NCBI GenBank assembly: GCA_033439795.1
Contig: JAUTDP010000010.1
Location: 1,922,001 to 1,986,000, forward strand
Direction of reading: 5' to 3'
Origin: Sordaria brevicollis
Taxonomy: Eukaryota > Ascomycota > Sordariomycetes > Sordariales > Sordariaceae
DNA length: 64,000 bases
Made by a program: the position numbers and the translations under genes. Position 1 is the stretch's first letter, and each line of letters opens with the position of its first letter. This document shows positions 23,901-34,481 of this stretch, in pieces. The notes under the pieces are model-generated. The model made no database searches and was not told the DNA's origin. It saw only the letters and a list, made by a program, of their open reading frames with translations.

Positions 23901-26900
23901 GAGTCGCGCGTCAGCGTCGAGTGGCGCAACCGCAAGTACCCCCGCCACGACCTGCTCGGCTCGCAGGTCCATGGTGGAAATGGCATCTCGACCAACTGGC
24001 GCAACGTCGTCAAGGCCAAGGATATTCCCTGGATGGAGGGACACAAGCTCGATACCACTACTGTCTTCCCGGCTGCTGGATATCTTGCTATGGCCGTTGA
24101 GGCGATGTGCCAGGTCGCTGATGTGACCAAGGAGCAAGAGCCCGCGCTTAGCTTGCGCAATGTCAACATCACCAAGGCTTTGACCCTCGGTAGCGAGGAG
24201 ACTGATGCCGGCGTTGAGTTGTTCACCACTCTCTACCCAGCCCAGCTCCCTGGCGGTGCCACGGATGCCGGGTGGTACCAGTTCAACATCAGCTCCTACA
24301 CCAACGGCACTGCCACCACACACGCCAACGGTCTTGTCAAGGTCGACGCCGCGCCGGCCCCCTTGGAAGTCAGCCTCCCCATCGTTCCCTCCACGATGGA
24401 GCCCCAGGCTCCTCGTACCTGGTACGGCAAGTTCGCCAAGGGCGGGCTCAATTTCCAGGGCCAGTTCCAATCTCTCACCGAGATCCAGAACCCCCGCAAG
24501 AAGGAGAACCCGCACACGCTGGCTAAGACCGAGCTCCGCCAGGGCGGTGGCAGTGGTCCTTCGTCTGAGTCGGACTATCTGATTCACCCGATCACCATCG
24601 ACGCCCTCTTCCAGGCCGGCATCATCGCTAGCACCTCCGGCGTCGTCCGTGAGCTTCGCGCTAAGGTTCCCGTGCACATCGAAGAGATGCACCTCCGTGC
24701 TCCCGTCGGTGGACAGAAGGAGCTCAAGGTCAACGCCACCTCTGAGGCTGTCGGTTTTGGCACCATCCGCGTTGACGGCGAGCTGTTTGATGACGAGGGC
24801 CGTGTCTTCCTCCAAATCAACCGGTGCAGACAGGTTGCTTATCAGAGCGGTATCCAGCAGGAGGCTGGCGATGAGCGTCACCCCATGCTTCGCGTCGTCT
24901 GGAAGCCGGATGTGACCAGGCTTGGAGCTGATGATGCCGAGGAGTTCTCGCAGTATATTGAGCAGTATGCTGGCAAGTCCGAGAGCGAGGCTGGTGATGC
25001 TACCGTTCGCTTGGGCGCTGCTCTTGATCTGTTGATCCACAAGCACCCTAGACTTCGCATCTTGAACTTGGATGTCAACTTGAACGAGTTCTTGGTTGAT
25101 ACTCTCCGTCTGGAGACTGACTTTAAGAAGTGCAAGACCTTGGTCAGCGGCACCTACTCTGAGGATGGCACCCTCACTTTCGAGGACCTCACCAACGAGG
25201 GCAAGACCTCTACTGCCGCTCAAGTCTTTGACGTTGTGATTCTCGGCTCCAAGACCCAGGACCTCGATGCTGTCAAGGACCTCGTCGACGAGAACGGCTC
25301 CGTCCTCGCCAACGGCACCTCCGCCGACGCTGACAAGCTTCAATCCCTCGGCTTCACTACCCTTCACGCGCCCTCGGGCACCATTCTCGCTCAGACTCCC
25401 CAGGAGATCACCGCCAAGCAGACCAAGACGCTCTCCAAGCAGGTCCTCATCGTCGAGCGCAACGCCGACCACGTCCTCAACAGCGTCATCGCCGCTCAAG
25501 CTAAGAAGATCACCGGTCTCGACGCCACACGCATTCTGCTCGAGAGCGTCACCGCCGACATCATCGCCGCGCACACCCGCGTCATCTCCACCATCGAGCT
25601 CGAGACCCCCGTCTTGTCTCGCGTTACCGAGGACGAGATGAAGCACATCAAGACCCTGACCGACAACTGCACCAACCTCGTCTGGGTCACCGGCGGCAAG
25701 CTCTTCCAGGCTGCTTCTCCCGAGCACGCCGTCGTCTACGGTCTTTCCCGCGCGCTGATGCTGGAACAGCCTTCTCTCCGCTTCTTCGTCGTGGACGTTG
25801 ACCACGAGGGCACTCCCGTTGAGAGGACGGCTAAGCACGTCGTTGAGGTCCTGCAGCAGGCTCTTATCGAGGCTGACCCTGATTACGAGTTCGTCCAGAA
25901 CGCTGGCTTGCTTCATGTCAGCAGGTTTGTTCCCGAGGAGACTTTGAACAGGGTGTTCCGCGAGAAGCAGGGTGCTGAGAAGCTTGCGCTGCCGCTTCAG
26001 GATGCTAGACCTTTCCGTCTTGGAACCGATATGGTCGGGCAAATCGACTCCATCTTCTTCCGCCGCGAGGAGGCCAAGGATGTCCAGCTCGCTGAGGGAC
26101 ATGTTGAGGTCTCGGTCAAGGCTGTGGGCCTGAACACCAAAGATTTGCAGGCTATCAATGGTGATGGTGATAACACCAGCGGCTCTTTCTGCACTTCGCA
26201 GTACACTGCTGTTGTCACGAAGGTTGCTGCTGGTGTTGAGAACCTGGCTGTTGGCGACCGTGTCGTTGTCATGGCGCCTGGTTACTTCGCTACCACTGAG
26301 AGTGTCCCGGCTTGGGCTTGCCAGAAGTTGGCTGACAACGAGGACTTGGCTACGCTGTCTAGCATTCCTCTCCAGCTTAGCACTGCCATCTACGCTGTCA
26401 ACAGCCGTGCTCATGTTCAGGCTGGCGAGTCTGTCCTTATTATCACCGGAAGCGACATCGCTGCTGACCAGGCTGCCATCCGTGTTGCTCAGCTTGCTGG
26501 TGCCCAAGTCTTCGCTGTCGGTGAGAGCGACAACCTGTCTGCCGACCGTGTCTTCTCCAAGAATGATAAGGCACTCGTCGCCAAGTTGCTCAAGACCACT
26601 GAAGGCCGTGGCGTCGACGTCGTTATCAACTTTGCCAACGAGGCTGCTCCCACTGCCAACATTGGTAGCATCTTCGCCGACTGCGGTCGCCTCGTGCACG
26701 TTGGCAAGTCTGGCCTTGCTGAGACCATCGCTACTGACTCGACCCTCTTCCGCAAGAGCGTCACTGTCACCACTTTCGACATTGCCAACATCCTGTCCCT
26801 CAAGACTGTTGCCGGCCAGAAGATCCGCTCCCAGCTGTTGGCTGACAGCGTTGCCCTCTACCGCCAGGGTGACCTCAACTTGGCTGGTTCTCCCAAGGTG

Positions 26901-28249
26901 TACGACGTCTCTGAGGTCCGCGATGCCTTCCGTGCTCTGTCGGCCAAGGGCCACTCCGGCTCCGTCGTTGTCTCCCTCGAGAACGAGGCGTCGCTTGTCC
27001 CTACTTTGCCGCTCAAGTATGACACCGTCCTCAGTCCCGAGAAGAGCTACCTCCTGGTTGGCTGCCTCGGTGGTCTCGGTCGATCCATGTCCAAGTGGAT
27101 GCTTGCTCGTGGCGCTCGCAAGTTTGTGTTCATGGGCCGTAGTGGTACTGATCGTGCTCCTGCTCGTCGCTTGGTCGAGGATCTCGAGCTCGCTGGCGCT
27201 CAAGTGACTGTCGTTCGTGGTGATGTTATCAACATGGAGGATGTCGAGTTGGCCGTCAATGGTATCGAAGGACCAATTGGCGGTGTCATTCAGGCTGCTA
27301 TGGGTCTTGATGTAAGTTTCAAATCCTCTGTTCCGATGGACAAAACGCATACTAACCAGTCACTCACCCCAAAAAGGAAGCTCTCTTCACTACCATGCCC
27401 CGCGACTACTGGCTCACGGGCCTCAAGCCCAAGATCGTCGGCTCGTGGAACCTGCACAACGCCATCCGCGGCCGTGACTCCGAGCTCGACTTCTTCCTCA
27501 TGACCTCCTCCATCTCCGGCAGTGTCGGTACCGCTACTGAATCCAACTACTGCTCAGCCAACTACTTCCTCGACGTCTTCGCCCGCCACCGTCACTCGCT
27601 CGGTCTGCCCGCCACCTCCATCGGTCTCGGTATGATTTCCGAAGTCGGCTACCTGCACGAAAACCCCGAGATCGAAGCCATGCTCCTCCGCAAGGGTATC
27701 CAAGCCATCAACGAAGACGAGATGTTGCAAATCATCGACGCCTCCCTAGCCACTCCCACTTCCGTCCCGGGTAGCTACGATGAGCTCGCCCGCGCCCACG
27801 TCCTCACCGGTCTCGAACCTCTCGGCCTCAAGGAACTGCGCGCCAAGGGCTTCGAGGGTACCTCGCCCGTTCTCGGCGACCCGCGCGCTTCTCTCCTGTC
27901 TGCCGCCCTCGACGAGTCTACCGATGCGGCCGGTAGCAGCGCGGCCAGTGGTATGCCTGCCGAAGTTGCGGAGGCTATTGCCACGGGTGCCTCGGTGGAG
28001 GATGCCATCCTCAAGATGATCTCCAAGAAGTTCTCCAACTTGGTGCTGATCCCGGAGGATAAGCTGAACTTGACCAAGCCCATCAGCGAAGTTGGTGTGG
28101 ACAGCATGTTGGCTGCCGAGTTTAGGGCGTGGATCTTCCAGGCTTTCAAGGTGGATGTGCCGTACTTGACGCTGTTGTCGGCAGCGGCTACGCTGACTTT
28201 GTTGTCGGAGTTGATTGCGAAGAAGATGATTGAGGCTCAGGATGCTTGA
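20989..28249 (+). CDS. srdA: Highly reducing polyketide synthase, salicylaldehyde type
   Basis: 2378 aa in three exons: 20989-21133, 21193-27311 and 27377-28249. The first splice restores IIGMGCRLPGG, the second MGLDEALFTTM. Domains: KS (about 40-475; Cys213 in DTACSSS, His348 in HGTGT, His386 in NLGHSE); AT (about 570-880; Ser668 in GHSSG); DH (about 960-1260; His999, Asp1185 in HPITIDALFQ); a non-catalytic linker region without methyltransferase motifs; ER (about 1655-1970); KR (about 2000-2180; GCLGGLGRS, Tyr2146); ACP (Ser2331 in GVDSML). No thioesterase or reductase releases the chain. The ER cofactor loop reads TGSDIAADQAA instead of a GGVG-type loop, so enoyl reduction is probably weak or absent and the chain stays unsaturated. 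Content and neighbours match the sordarial PKS SrdA of N. crassa and the virensol PKS; the symbol rests on synteny recalled from memory. Confidence 0.9.
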
Positions 28250-28909
28250 GGGGTGGTTATGATTGGAGGAAAGATATGGTTGGATATTTCGGAGGCTGAG
28301 ATGATTGTTTCGTTTTCCTGTTGTTCTTCTTTCCTTTGTGTGGCGTTTAAAGGTCTTGGCTTCATAACTGGAAGGAAGTTGTTGATGAATGGTGGTGGTC
28401 AGCGTCATGATGATTTTCCTTCTTTTTCCGTCTCTGTTTTCATGACGACGGCGATGCTTTGGTCATTGTTTGGTTCCGATGTGCGCATTTCATATCTCAT
28501 TCCTTGTCTAAAGCGTTGCATTTGTATAGATCTAGATCGATTTTCATAAGTTCGCTGTTATCAATAGCAATGATGTTTAAGATATCCAGTGTCGACATGG
28601 TTGTTGATGTGACTTTGAAGTGTGATGTCAAAGAGCAAACGACAAGCAACTGAGAAAAGTGCCAAGACCAGCAGTTCTGGTGGTCGGTGGCCCCACTCGC
28701 AGCTGGCAGCCAAAGCTTCCTCGTTGAGTGGCAGCTGTTCAGCAACTGCACCAAGCTTCAGGTTGTCTTGGCAATTTTGCTGCCACGGAAAAGACGCTCA
28801 AGACAGGAGTTCATCCCAAGAATTCTTCGAGCTCCAAGTCGGGACGAAGAGAAACACAAAGTCGGACACTTCAGTTTCCCATCGCCATTTTGGATAATTG
28901 ACATCTCCA
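28250..28909. other. PKS 3' region and methyltransferase promoter
   Basis: No gene seen between the PKS stop and the next start. Confidence 0.6.
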
Positions 28910-29521
28910 ATGCCCGACTTTGACAAGCAGAGTTACTGGCATCAACGTTTCGAGTCGGAAACGGCCTTTGAATGGCTCATCCCGTCGACGACGTTCATGC
29001 CCATTCTCGATGCTTTTCTCGAGAAGCTGCCGGAGTCTGATGCCAATATTCTTCATTTGGGATTCGGCACGAGTGACTTGCAAACACACCTCCGGACGCG
29101 CGGCTTTGACAACATTACTAATGTTGACTATGAGCCCTTGGCGATTGAGAGAGGCCGGCACCTCGAGAAGGCCGCGTTTGGCGATGTGAAGATGCGGTAT
29201 ATCACTGCCGATGCAACACATCTCGATGCTGTTTCCGATATATCTTTCCAGAAATACCACCTCGTCATCGACAAGAGCACAGCTGATGCCATTTCTTGCG
29301 CAGGCGACGATGCGGTTTTGGCCATGGCCCAAGGCATTCACCGGAGTCTGGCCGATGGTGGTGTCTGGATCTCCGTGAGCTACTCGGCCTTCCGGTATGA
29401 TATTCCGCAGTTGCCGTTCGACGTCGAGGTCATCAGCAAGATTCCAACCGCCAAGGCGAGGGCGACTGATCCAGATATTTATCACTATTGCTACCTCTTG
29501 CGTCCGAAGCCCAAGGCGTAA
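28910..29521 (+). CDS. Class I SAM methyltransferase, EEF1AKMT4/ECE2-like
   Basis: 203 aa, no intron seen. The start is the first ATG (MPDFDKQSYWHQRF). The family signature YWHQRF...FEWL opens the protein, motif I is ILHLGFGTSDL, then ITNVDYEPLAI, and the signature DKSTADAI follows strand 4. This matches the small methyltransferase family that includes human EEF1AKMT4 (lysine methylation of elongation factor 1A). Motif I is ILHLGFG rather than the common VLxLGCG. It lies between the PKS and the LPMO on the same strand. There is no evidence that it belongs to the polyketide pathway; O-methylation of the product cannot be excluded, but the family points to a protein substrate. Confidence 0.83.
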   Translation: MPDFDKQSYWHQRFESETAFEWLIPSTTFMPILDAFLEKLPESDANILHLGFGTSDLQTHLRTRGFDNITNVDYEPLAIERGRHLEKAAFGDVKMRYITADATHLDAVSDISFQKYHLVIDKSTADAISCAGDDAVLAMAQGIHRSLADGGVWISVSYSAFRYDIPQLPFDVEVISKIPTAKARATDPDIYHYCYLLRPKPKA

Positions 29522-29850
29522 AAGGGCATTGGCGGCGTTGGCCGTAGAACTTGGCTACATGTCAACCACGGACCTGTCACAAGGTCACACTCTCGGCCGA
29601 TCCGCTCCCTCTTCCCGGAACCGCTCACGAGGGTTGGGTCCGTGCATGCCCCTTTTTACCTCGACAATATTCCCGAAAAGGGAAATCTCGGAGGAAGGCT
29701 GTTGAGTACCGATCTGCCAAGACTCCCGATCCGGGTCGACAGGGCTGCCAGAACCGGGGATTCGGCATGTCGGAGAGCGGACCGATCGCATGCTGGGATC
29801 TAGCGAGATTTAGCAGTACCACGCTGGGGTCGAGAAACAATGGCTTGCAT

Positions 29851-29880
29851 CAAAGTCAAGCAGAGTCAAGCAAAGTCAAG
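29851..29880 (+). repeat. Three tandem decamers in LPMO promoter
   Basis: CAAAGTCAAG, CAGAGTCAAG and CAAAGTCAAG lie head to tail, about 360-385 bp before the LPMO ATG, between two CreA-like sites. Possible activator sites; unproven. Confidence 0.5.
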
Positions 29881-30141
29881 CAAGGAAAATCTGGGGAAGA
29901 AGCGCCACCACGAGGGAGAGGTCGTATCCAGGTTTATGCGCCCCAACCAGAGATGGCATCCCACGCCCATGGACCAGACCTCCGTATCCCGTTCGAGAAG
30001 TTTCAAAAACCGGGATAACCTAGAAGCCGCCAATGGCACCTGGAGGCGGTATTGCCATCCGATATGTCTAAGGAAAGGGGGCGAAACTATACCGAAGGCC
30101 TTTAATTTCAAAGGTGTCGAGGATGGCAGGTAGTTGAGGAG

Positions 30142-30147
30142 TATAAG
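30142..30147 (+). promoter_or_regulatory. TATA-like box of LPMO gene
   Basis: TATAAG 94 bp upstream of the LPMO ATG. Confidence 0.5.
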
Positions 30148-30235
30148 TGCTCCCGACTCCCGTCATCTTGTCGAACTTGGGTCCATTGTGACATCAGCAC
30201 AACACCAATCCACCACTCCTCAACCACAGTCCAAC

Positions 30236-31232
30236 ATGAAGACCGGCGCCATCCTCGCGGCCCTCGTGGCTTCTGCCAGCGGCCACACCATCTTCCAGAA
30301 GGTGTCTATCAACGGTGCCGATCAGGGCCAGCTCAGGGGCATCCGTGCTCCTCCCAACAACAACCCTGTTCTCAACGTTCAGAGCGGAGATATTGCTTGC
30401 AACGCCGTATCGATCAAGGACAGCAACATCCTTACCGTTCCGGCTGGTGCCAAGGTTGGACACTGGTGGGGACACGAGTTCGGCGGTGCTTCCGGCCCCA
30501 ACGACCAGGACCACCCGATTGCTGCTTCTCACAAGGGTGAGTTTTCCTTCTCTCAGTAACTGAAGGATACAATGTCGCAAACAGTCCACTAACTCGCTTC
30601 CCCATCCAGGCCCCGTCATCGTCTACCTCGCCAAGGTCGACAACGCCGCCTCCACCGGCACCTCCGGGCTCCGGTGGTTCAAGGTGGCCGAGGCCGGTCT
30701 CAGCAACGGCCGGTGGGCCGTCGACGACCTGATCGCCAACGGCGGCTGGTCCTACTTCAACATGCCCACCTGCATCGCCCCGGGCAACTACCTCATGCGC
30801 GCCGAGATCATCGCGCTCCACAACGCCGGCTCGTCCCAGGGCGCTCAGTTCTACATTGGCTGCGCCCAGATCAACGTCACCGGCGGCGGCTCCACCACGC
30901 CCTCCAGCACCGTCAGCTTCCCCGGTGCCTACTCGGCCTCCGACCCGGGCATCCTCATCAACATCTACAGCGCCGGCGGCAAGACCGACAACGGCGGCAG
31001 GTCGTACCAGATCCCCGGCCCGCAGCTGTTCACTTGCTCTGGCTCTGGCAACGGCGGCGGTTCCGGTACGCAGCCCACCAACCCCCAGCCTACCAACGGT
31101 GGTGGCTCGGGCGGCGGAAGCGGTGCTCCTCTCTATGGACAGTGCGGTGGTCAGGGCTGGACTGGCCCTACCACTTGCGCTTCGGGCACTTGCAAGGCGT
31201 CCAACCAGTACTACAGCCAGTGCCTCCCATAA
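30236..31232 (+). CDS. gh61-3: AA9 lytic polysaccharide monooxygenase with CBM1
   Basis: 307 aa in two exons, 30236-30536 and 30610-31232 (GTGAGT donor, CCAG acceptor; the joint gives [14 protein letters not shown]). The signal peptide is residues 1-16, so the mature protein starts with His (HTIFQK), the first copper ligand. His99 (mature His83) is the second, and the Tyr in [12 protein letters not shown] is the axial residue. A Gly/Ser/Thr/Pro-Asn linker leads to a C-terminal CBM1 ([15 protein letters not shown]...) with four Cys and aromatic residues for cellulose binding. It cleaves cellulose or hemicellulose oxidatively outside the cell. It closely resembles N. crassa NcLPMO9C (NCU02916, gh61-3) but is clearly diverged from my memory of that sequence. 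CreA-like sites upstream suggest glucose repression. Confidence 0.96.
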
Positions 31233-34200
31233 ATGGATGAAGTGAGGCTCTGGGGATGGTGAAGTTGCCGAGTTGGTGACTTTGGTCGGTCTGAGTTTGT
31301 CGACTCGACTTTGGATGAAATAGTTGGGATTCTTCTGGTTTGAGAGGGATCATCCAGCGCTTTGCACAACACTTGTTGTTGCAAACAAACATACTTCTAC
31401 TGTACATATCTTAGCAAGTATATAAATACTACCGTTGAACACACGGTATATAGACCTTTTCAACGTGAGCTCGTGTTTTGATGTCTTGTTTGTCTATTTG
31501 GTTGCTCAGTGAACTGTTGTCTTCGTCAATATGGATCGGACTATTTCGAGGATCTTATCGTATGCTTAATATGCAGTCGCTTTGTATAGGCGGAAACCTG
31601 TTAGCAGGCAATAGTACAAAAGCATTCAATTGTAAAATATCCAAGAATTTCGGGACAATGTCACTTTGGTCAAGATGATCCTCGGATAAATCCACCCGGC
31701 GTTGAAGCTGAAACATGAACATGATCTTCGCCTATTCAGCCCTCTCTCATATGTCTTCGATCTCTACGATCATTTTCAATAGTGGCCGTTCACGTTTCTC
31801 TTCACCCGTTTACTAAAAAGCATCGACATCCCAACTTATCATCAAAAGCAACCAACCGCAAAAGTGACAACCCAAACCTGAAACAAATCCTTCGCATCCC
31901 TGAATATCACAAAGATCATCAAGTCTGCGAAGAAGTTGTCGAAACAAATTCAATCACTCACCATTTCTACAATCATCACATCTTTCCAACAAAGAATCCA
32001 GCTCGATCCTAGAAAGGGTGGTCAGACCTCCTCCACCCCTTCCGTTAATGTTTCACGCTATTGAATTGACTTGCAGGGTGCATCTTTCGCTTGAGGTTCA
32101 TGGAGCCGGACGACCAGGGCAGGGTAGCAGGGGAGTGAAATGTCACGCAGAAGCATCGTGCAGAAGTGGAAAGCCTCATGGCATGGCATTCGAATGGAAT
32201 GAACATGGTTTGACGCCGCTCAGACGCCCTCAGACCACGTTTTCTTTCATGATTATTCACTCCCCAATCCCAAAACAGCGAGCGAGCGAGCCGTTGTTCC
32301 GTGCTGACTGTTGCATGAGAAGAAAACGTGGTGCTGAATGAGAAAAAAAAGGCAAGTGGAAGTCTGGGTCTTGAGAGGCACGGACGGCCGAGAATGTAAC
32401 CTTGAGAGAACCGAGAAGTCTGTGAGTTCTTTCAAAGTCTGGATCATCACATTTTGGTGAGTTCATATCACGGCTCAGCTGAATGGGTCCAATAACGAAC
32501 GCCCAGAGAACGGGTCTAGACTGAGGTCGTCGTAACTGGGCTGCCGTGGTTATAGAGGCGCTCTGATTGCTTTTGTTTTGGGCAGTTCAGCTGGGAGTTT
32601 GGGAAGAAGAAGTGAAGAGCGGTTGAAACCTACTTTCTCGGCCAAACTCAAAGCAAGAGAAAAGACGAAATAAGCAAATAACTCAAGGATATCCGTTGAA
32701 ACGAGAGTGTTTCCATCGAAATAAAGAAGCGTAAGATGGAAGGTCGAGCCCGGGGGATAGCTTCCATCGTTAGTTGCCAGTCCCGCGGGTTGCTTCACTC
32801 AGCTTCAGCCGCCCGGTTGTGGTAACCAGTCGTATATCTACCGAGAATGCAGTGCTTATGGATGGGCTCAATAGATGGTCGATAATTGTCTAGATATTGG
32901 ATACGACAGTACTTGGGTCAGAGATATTGGCTGAACCGCGACTGGCATCTTTGTCAACCGTCCCGCGCTGCTCTTCTTGTTGACTGCTGAAAGTCAGTGC
33001 GCATGTTCGTGATTGTCGTCGTCAAAACAAACCTCGACAGACTTGAACTTGCACATGGTCGACAGCAAGACAAGCAACGAAAAAGATCGCCGGTCCTCGG
33101 CAGTATATCTTGCATTCAATCCTTCTGATTCTTCTCTGCAGTGTCATCAGTTGAAACTTGAACCGAGCCGTGTGTCAATCCCCCGCAATCGTCAGTCGCA
33201 TGTGGTTTTCTGGGAATGGTGGTCATGATGGTGGGAGGGTGGTGGTCGACGACGACGGGGGGTTCGTCAGTTCCACTTACGCTAAAAAGGAAGGATCCAC
33301 ATACTCTAGGGTCGTGCGGGGGAAGGGGTCGTCCACTGGACCACTGGAGCCGGAGCCCACATTGGACCCCCTGCCCGCTAGAACACCCCCCACCACACCA
33401 CACCGGCGATTCTTCATTCTTCACATTCCCAAATCATGATGCACTTTCCACATTCCACGGCAGCGGACTCGACGGGTGTCGCGGGCAGAAGCCGGACAAA
33501 GTGGTGAAAATGTTGGAGTGATGTCCAGTTTCACTGCACGAAAAGTCACGATGCACGACTTCACACCACACGCGGCCTTGCAACCACCGAGGGAACAATT
33601 GAGATATCGGTGGGCCGAATCGACCGAGCGTCCGGCCGGCCAATGGCACGTTGAGGGGGAAAAGACGTTGAGTTGCCTTTAACCACAACCGGAAAGTGGA
33701 CGGAGGGAAGACTGTCGCGATCTTCTATCTTTTGGTGGACTCGCTCGGCGCTCTCTATGGGGGTTTTTGTGGCGGGCTGCAAATCAGTTTCCTCGCTTCT
33801 TTTCAGAGGGGTGGTTTGGAACCGACAAAAACTTGGCCACTTTTTTCGCCTCCCGCTGACTGAACATGACAGAAAAACGGTGATTCTGACGATGGTGGAA
33901 ATCTGATAATCGGCATGTGCGACAGAACAAGACAGAGAGTATACGTATTCGCCGTCGGTTGTGTAGCCATGACTGTCCACATTTTCCTCATCTGTTCCCA
34001 GCACAACGCCAGGACGCCTCCCAAGACGCCATCGACGACGGTCCCACGGGCGTAGAACCCAGGGAAGACTTAGGCCGGTGCGCCGCCAATCACCATGCCA
34101 ATCCCGCCAAAAGATATTCATCCACGGTACGCTATGCCACCTTCCCGATGGACTTTGGGGACATGCGGAACAAGGGTCCGATTCGGCTGTCACACACCAT

Positions 34201-34481
34201 CCAATGGCACTTCACGATCGAGAATGTGCCATGTGTAGAGTACAATGGTACATGTAAGCAATAAAGCATGGGCATCAGTCAGATAGACTCCTCTGCCTAC
34301 GCTAGAGGCTAGAGAGATCAGACTAATACTCAGGTCCTCCCCCAGTCGGTCTCGACCTTGTGTCTTGTCTTTTGCTTTCTCTTTTTGTCTGGTTTCCTCA
34401 ACTGTGTGTTCGACTGTCGGTGATACTCTTATCGTTGTGTATCGGTATAGACAACAAGACCACCACAGACCAAAAGTTCCC
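31233..34481. other. Long intergenic region between LPMO and RhoGAP-like gene
   Basis: 3.2 kb. 31233-31450 is LPMO 3' sequence. The rest has overlapping short frames in several phases without motifs, including a 210-codon minus frame at 33561-34193 that I do not accept. The last 150 bp form a CT-rich leader for the next gene. Confidence 0.5.

Larger units (their letters stand above)
29522..30235. other. Promoter region of the AA9 LPMO gene
   Basis: 714 bp with no gene. Contains three tandem decamers (29851-29880), two CTGGGG sequences (29824-29829, 29891-29896) that fit the CreA/CRE-1 consensus SYGGRG, and a TATA element near the gene. Confidence 0.6.

Noticed and set aside
21165..27350. 595- and 1448-codon open frames antisense to the PKS
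   Set aside because: Arise because the PKS avoids codons whose complements are stops. No motif, composition typical of antisense frames.
33561..34193. 210-codon minus frame in the long intergenic region
   Set aside because: No family resemblance, Arg/Ser/Pro composition of random GC-rich DNA, no start context or intron evidence.
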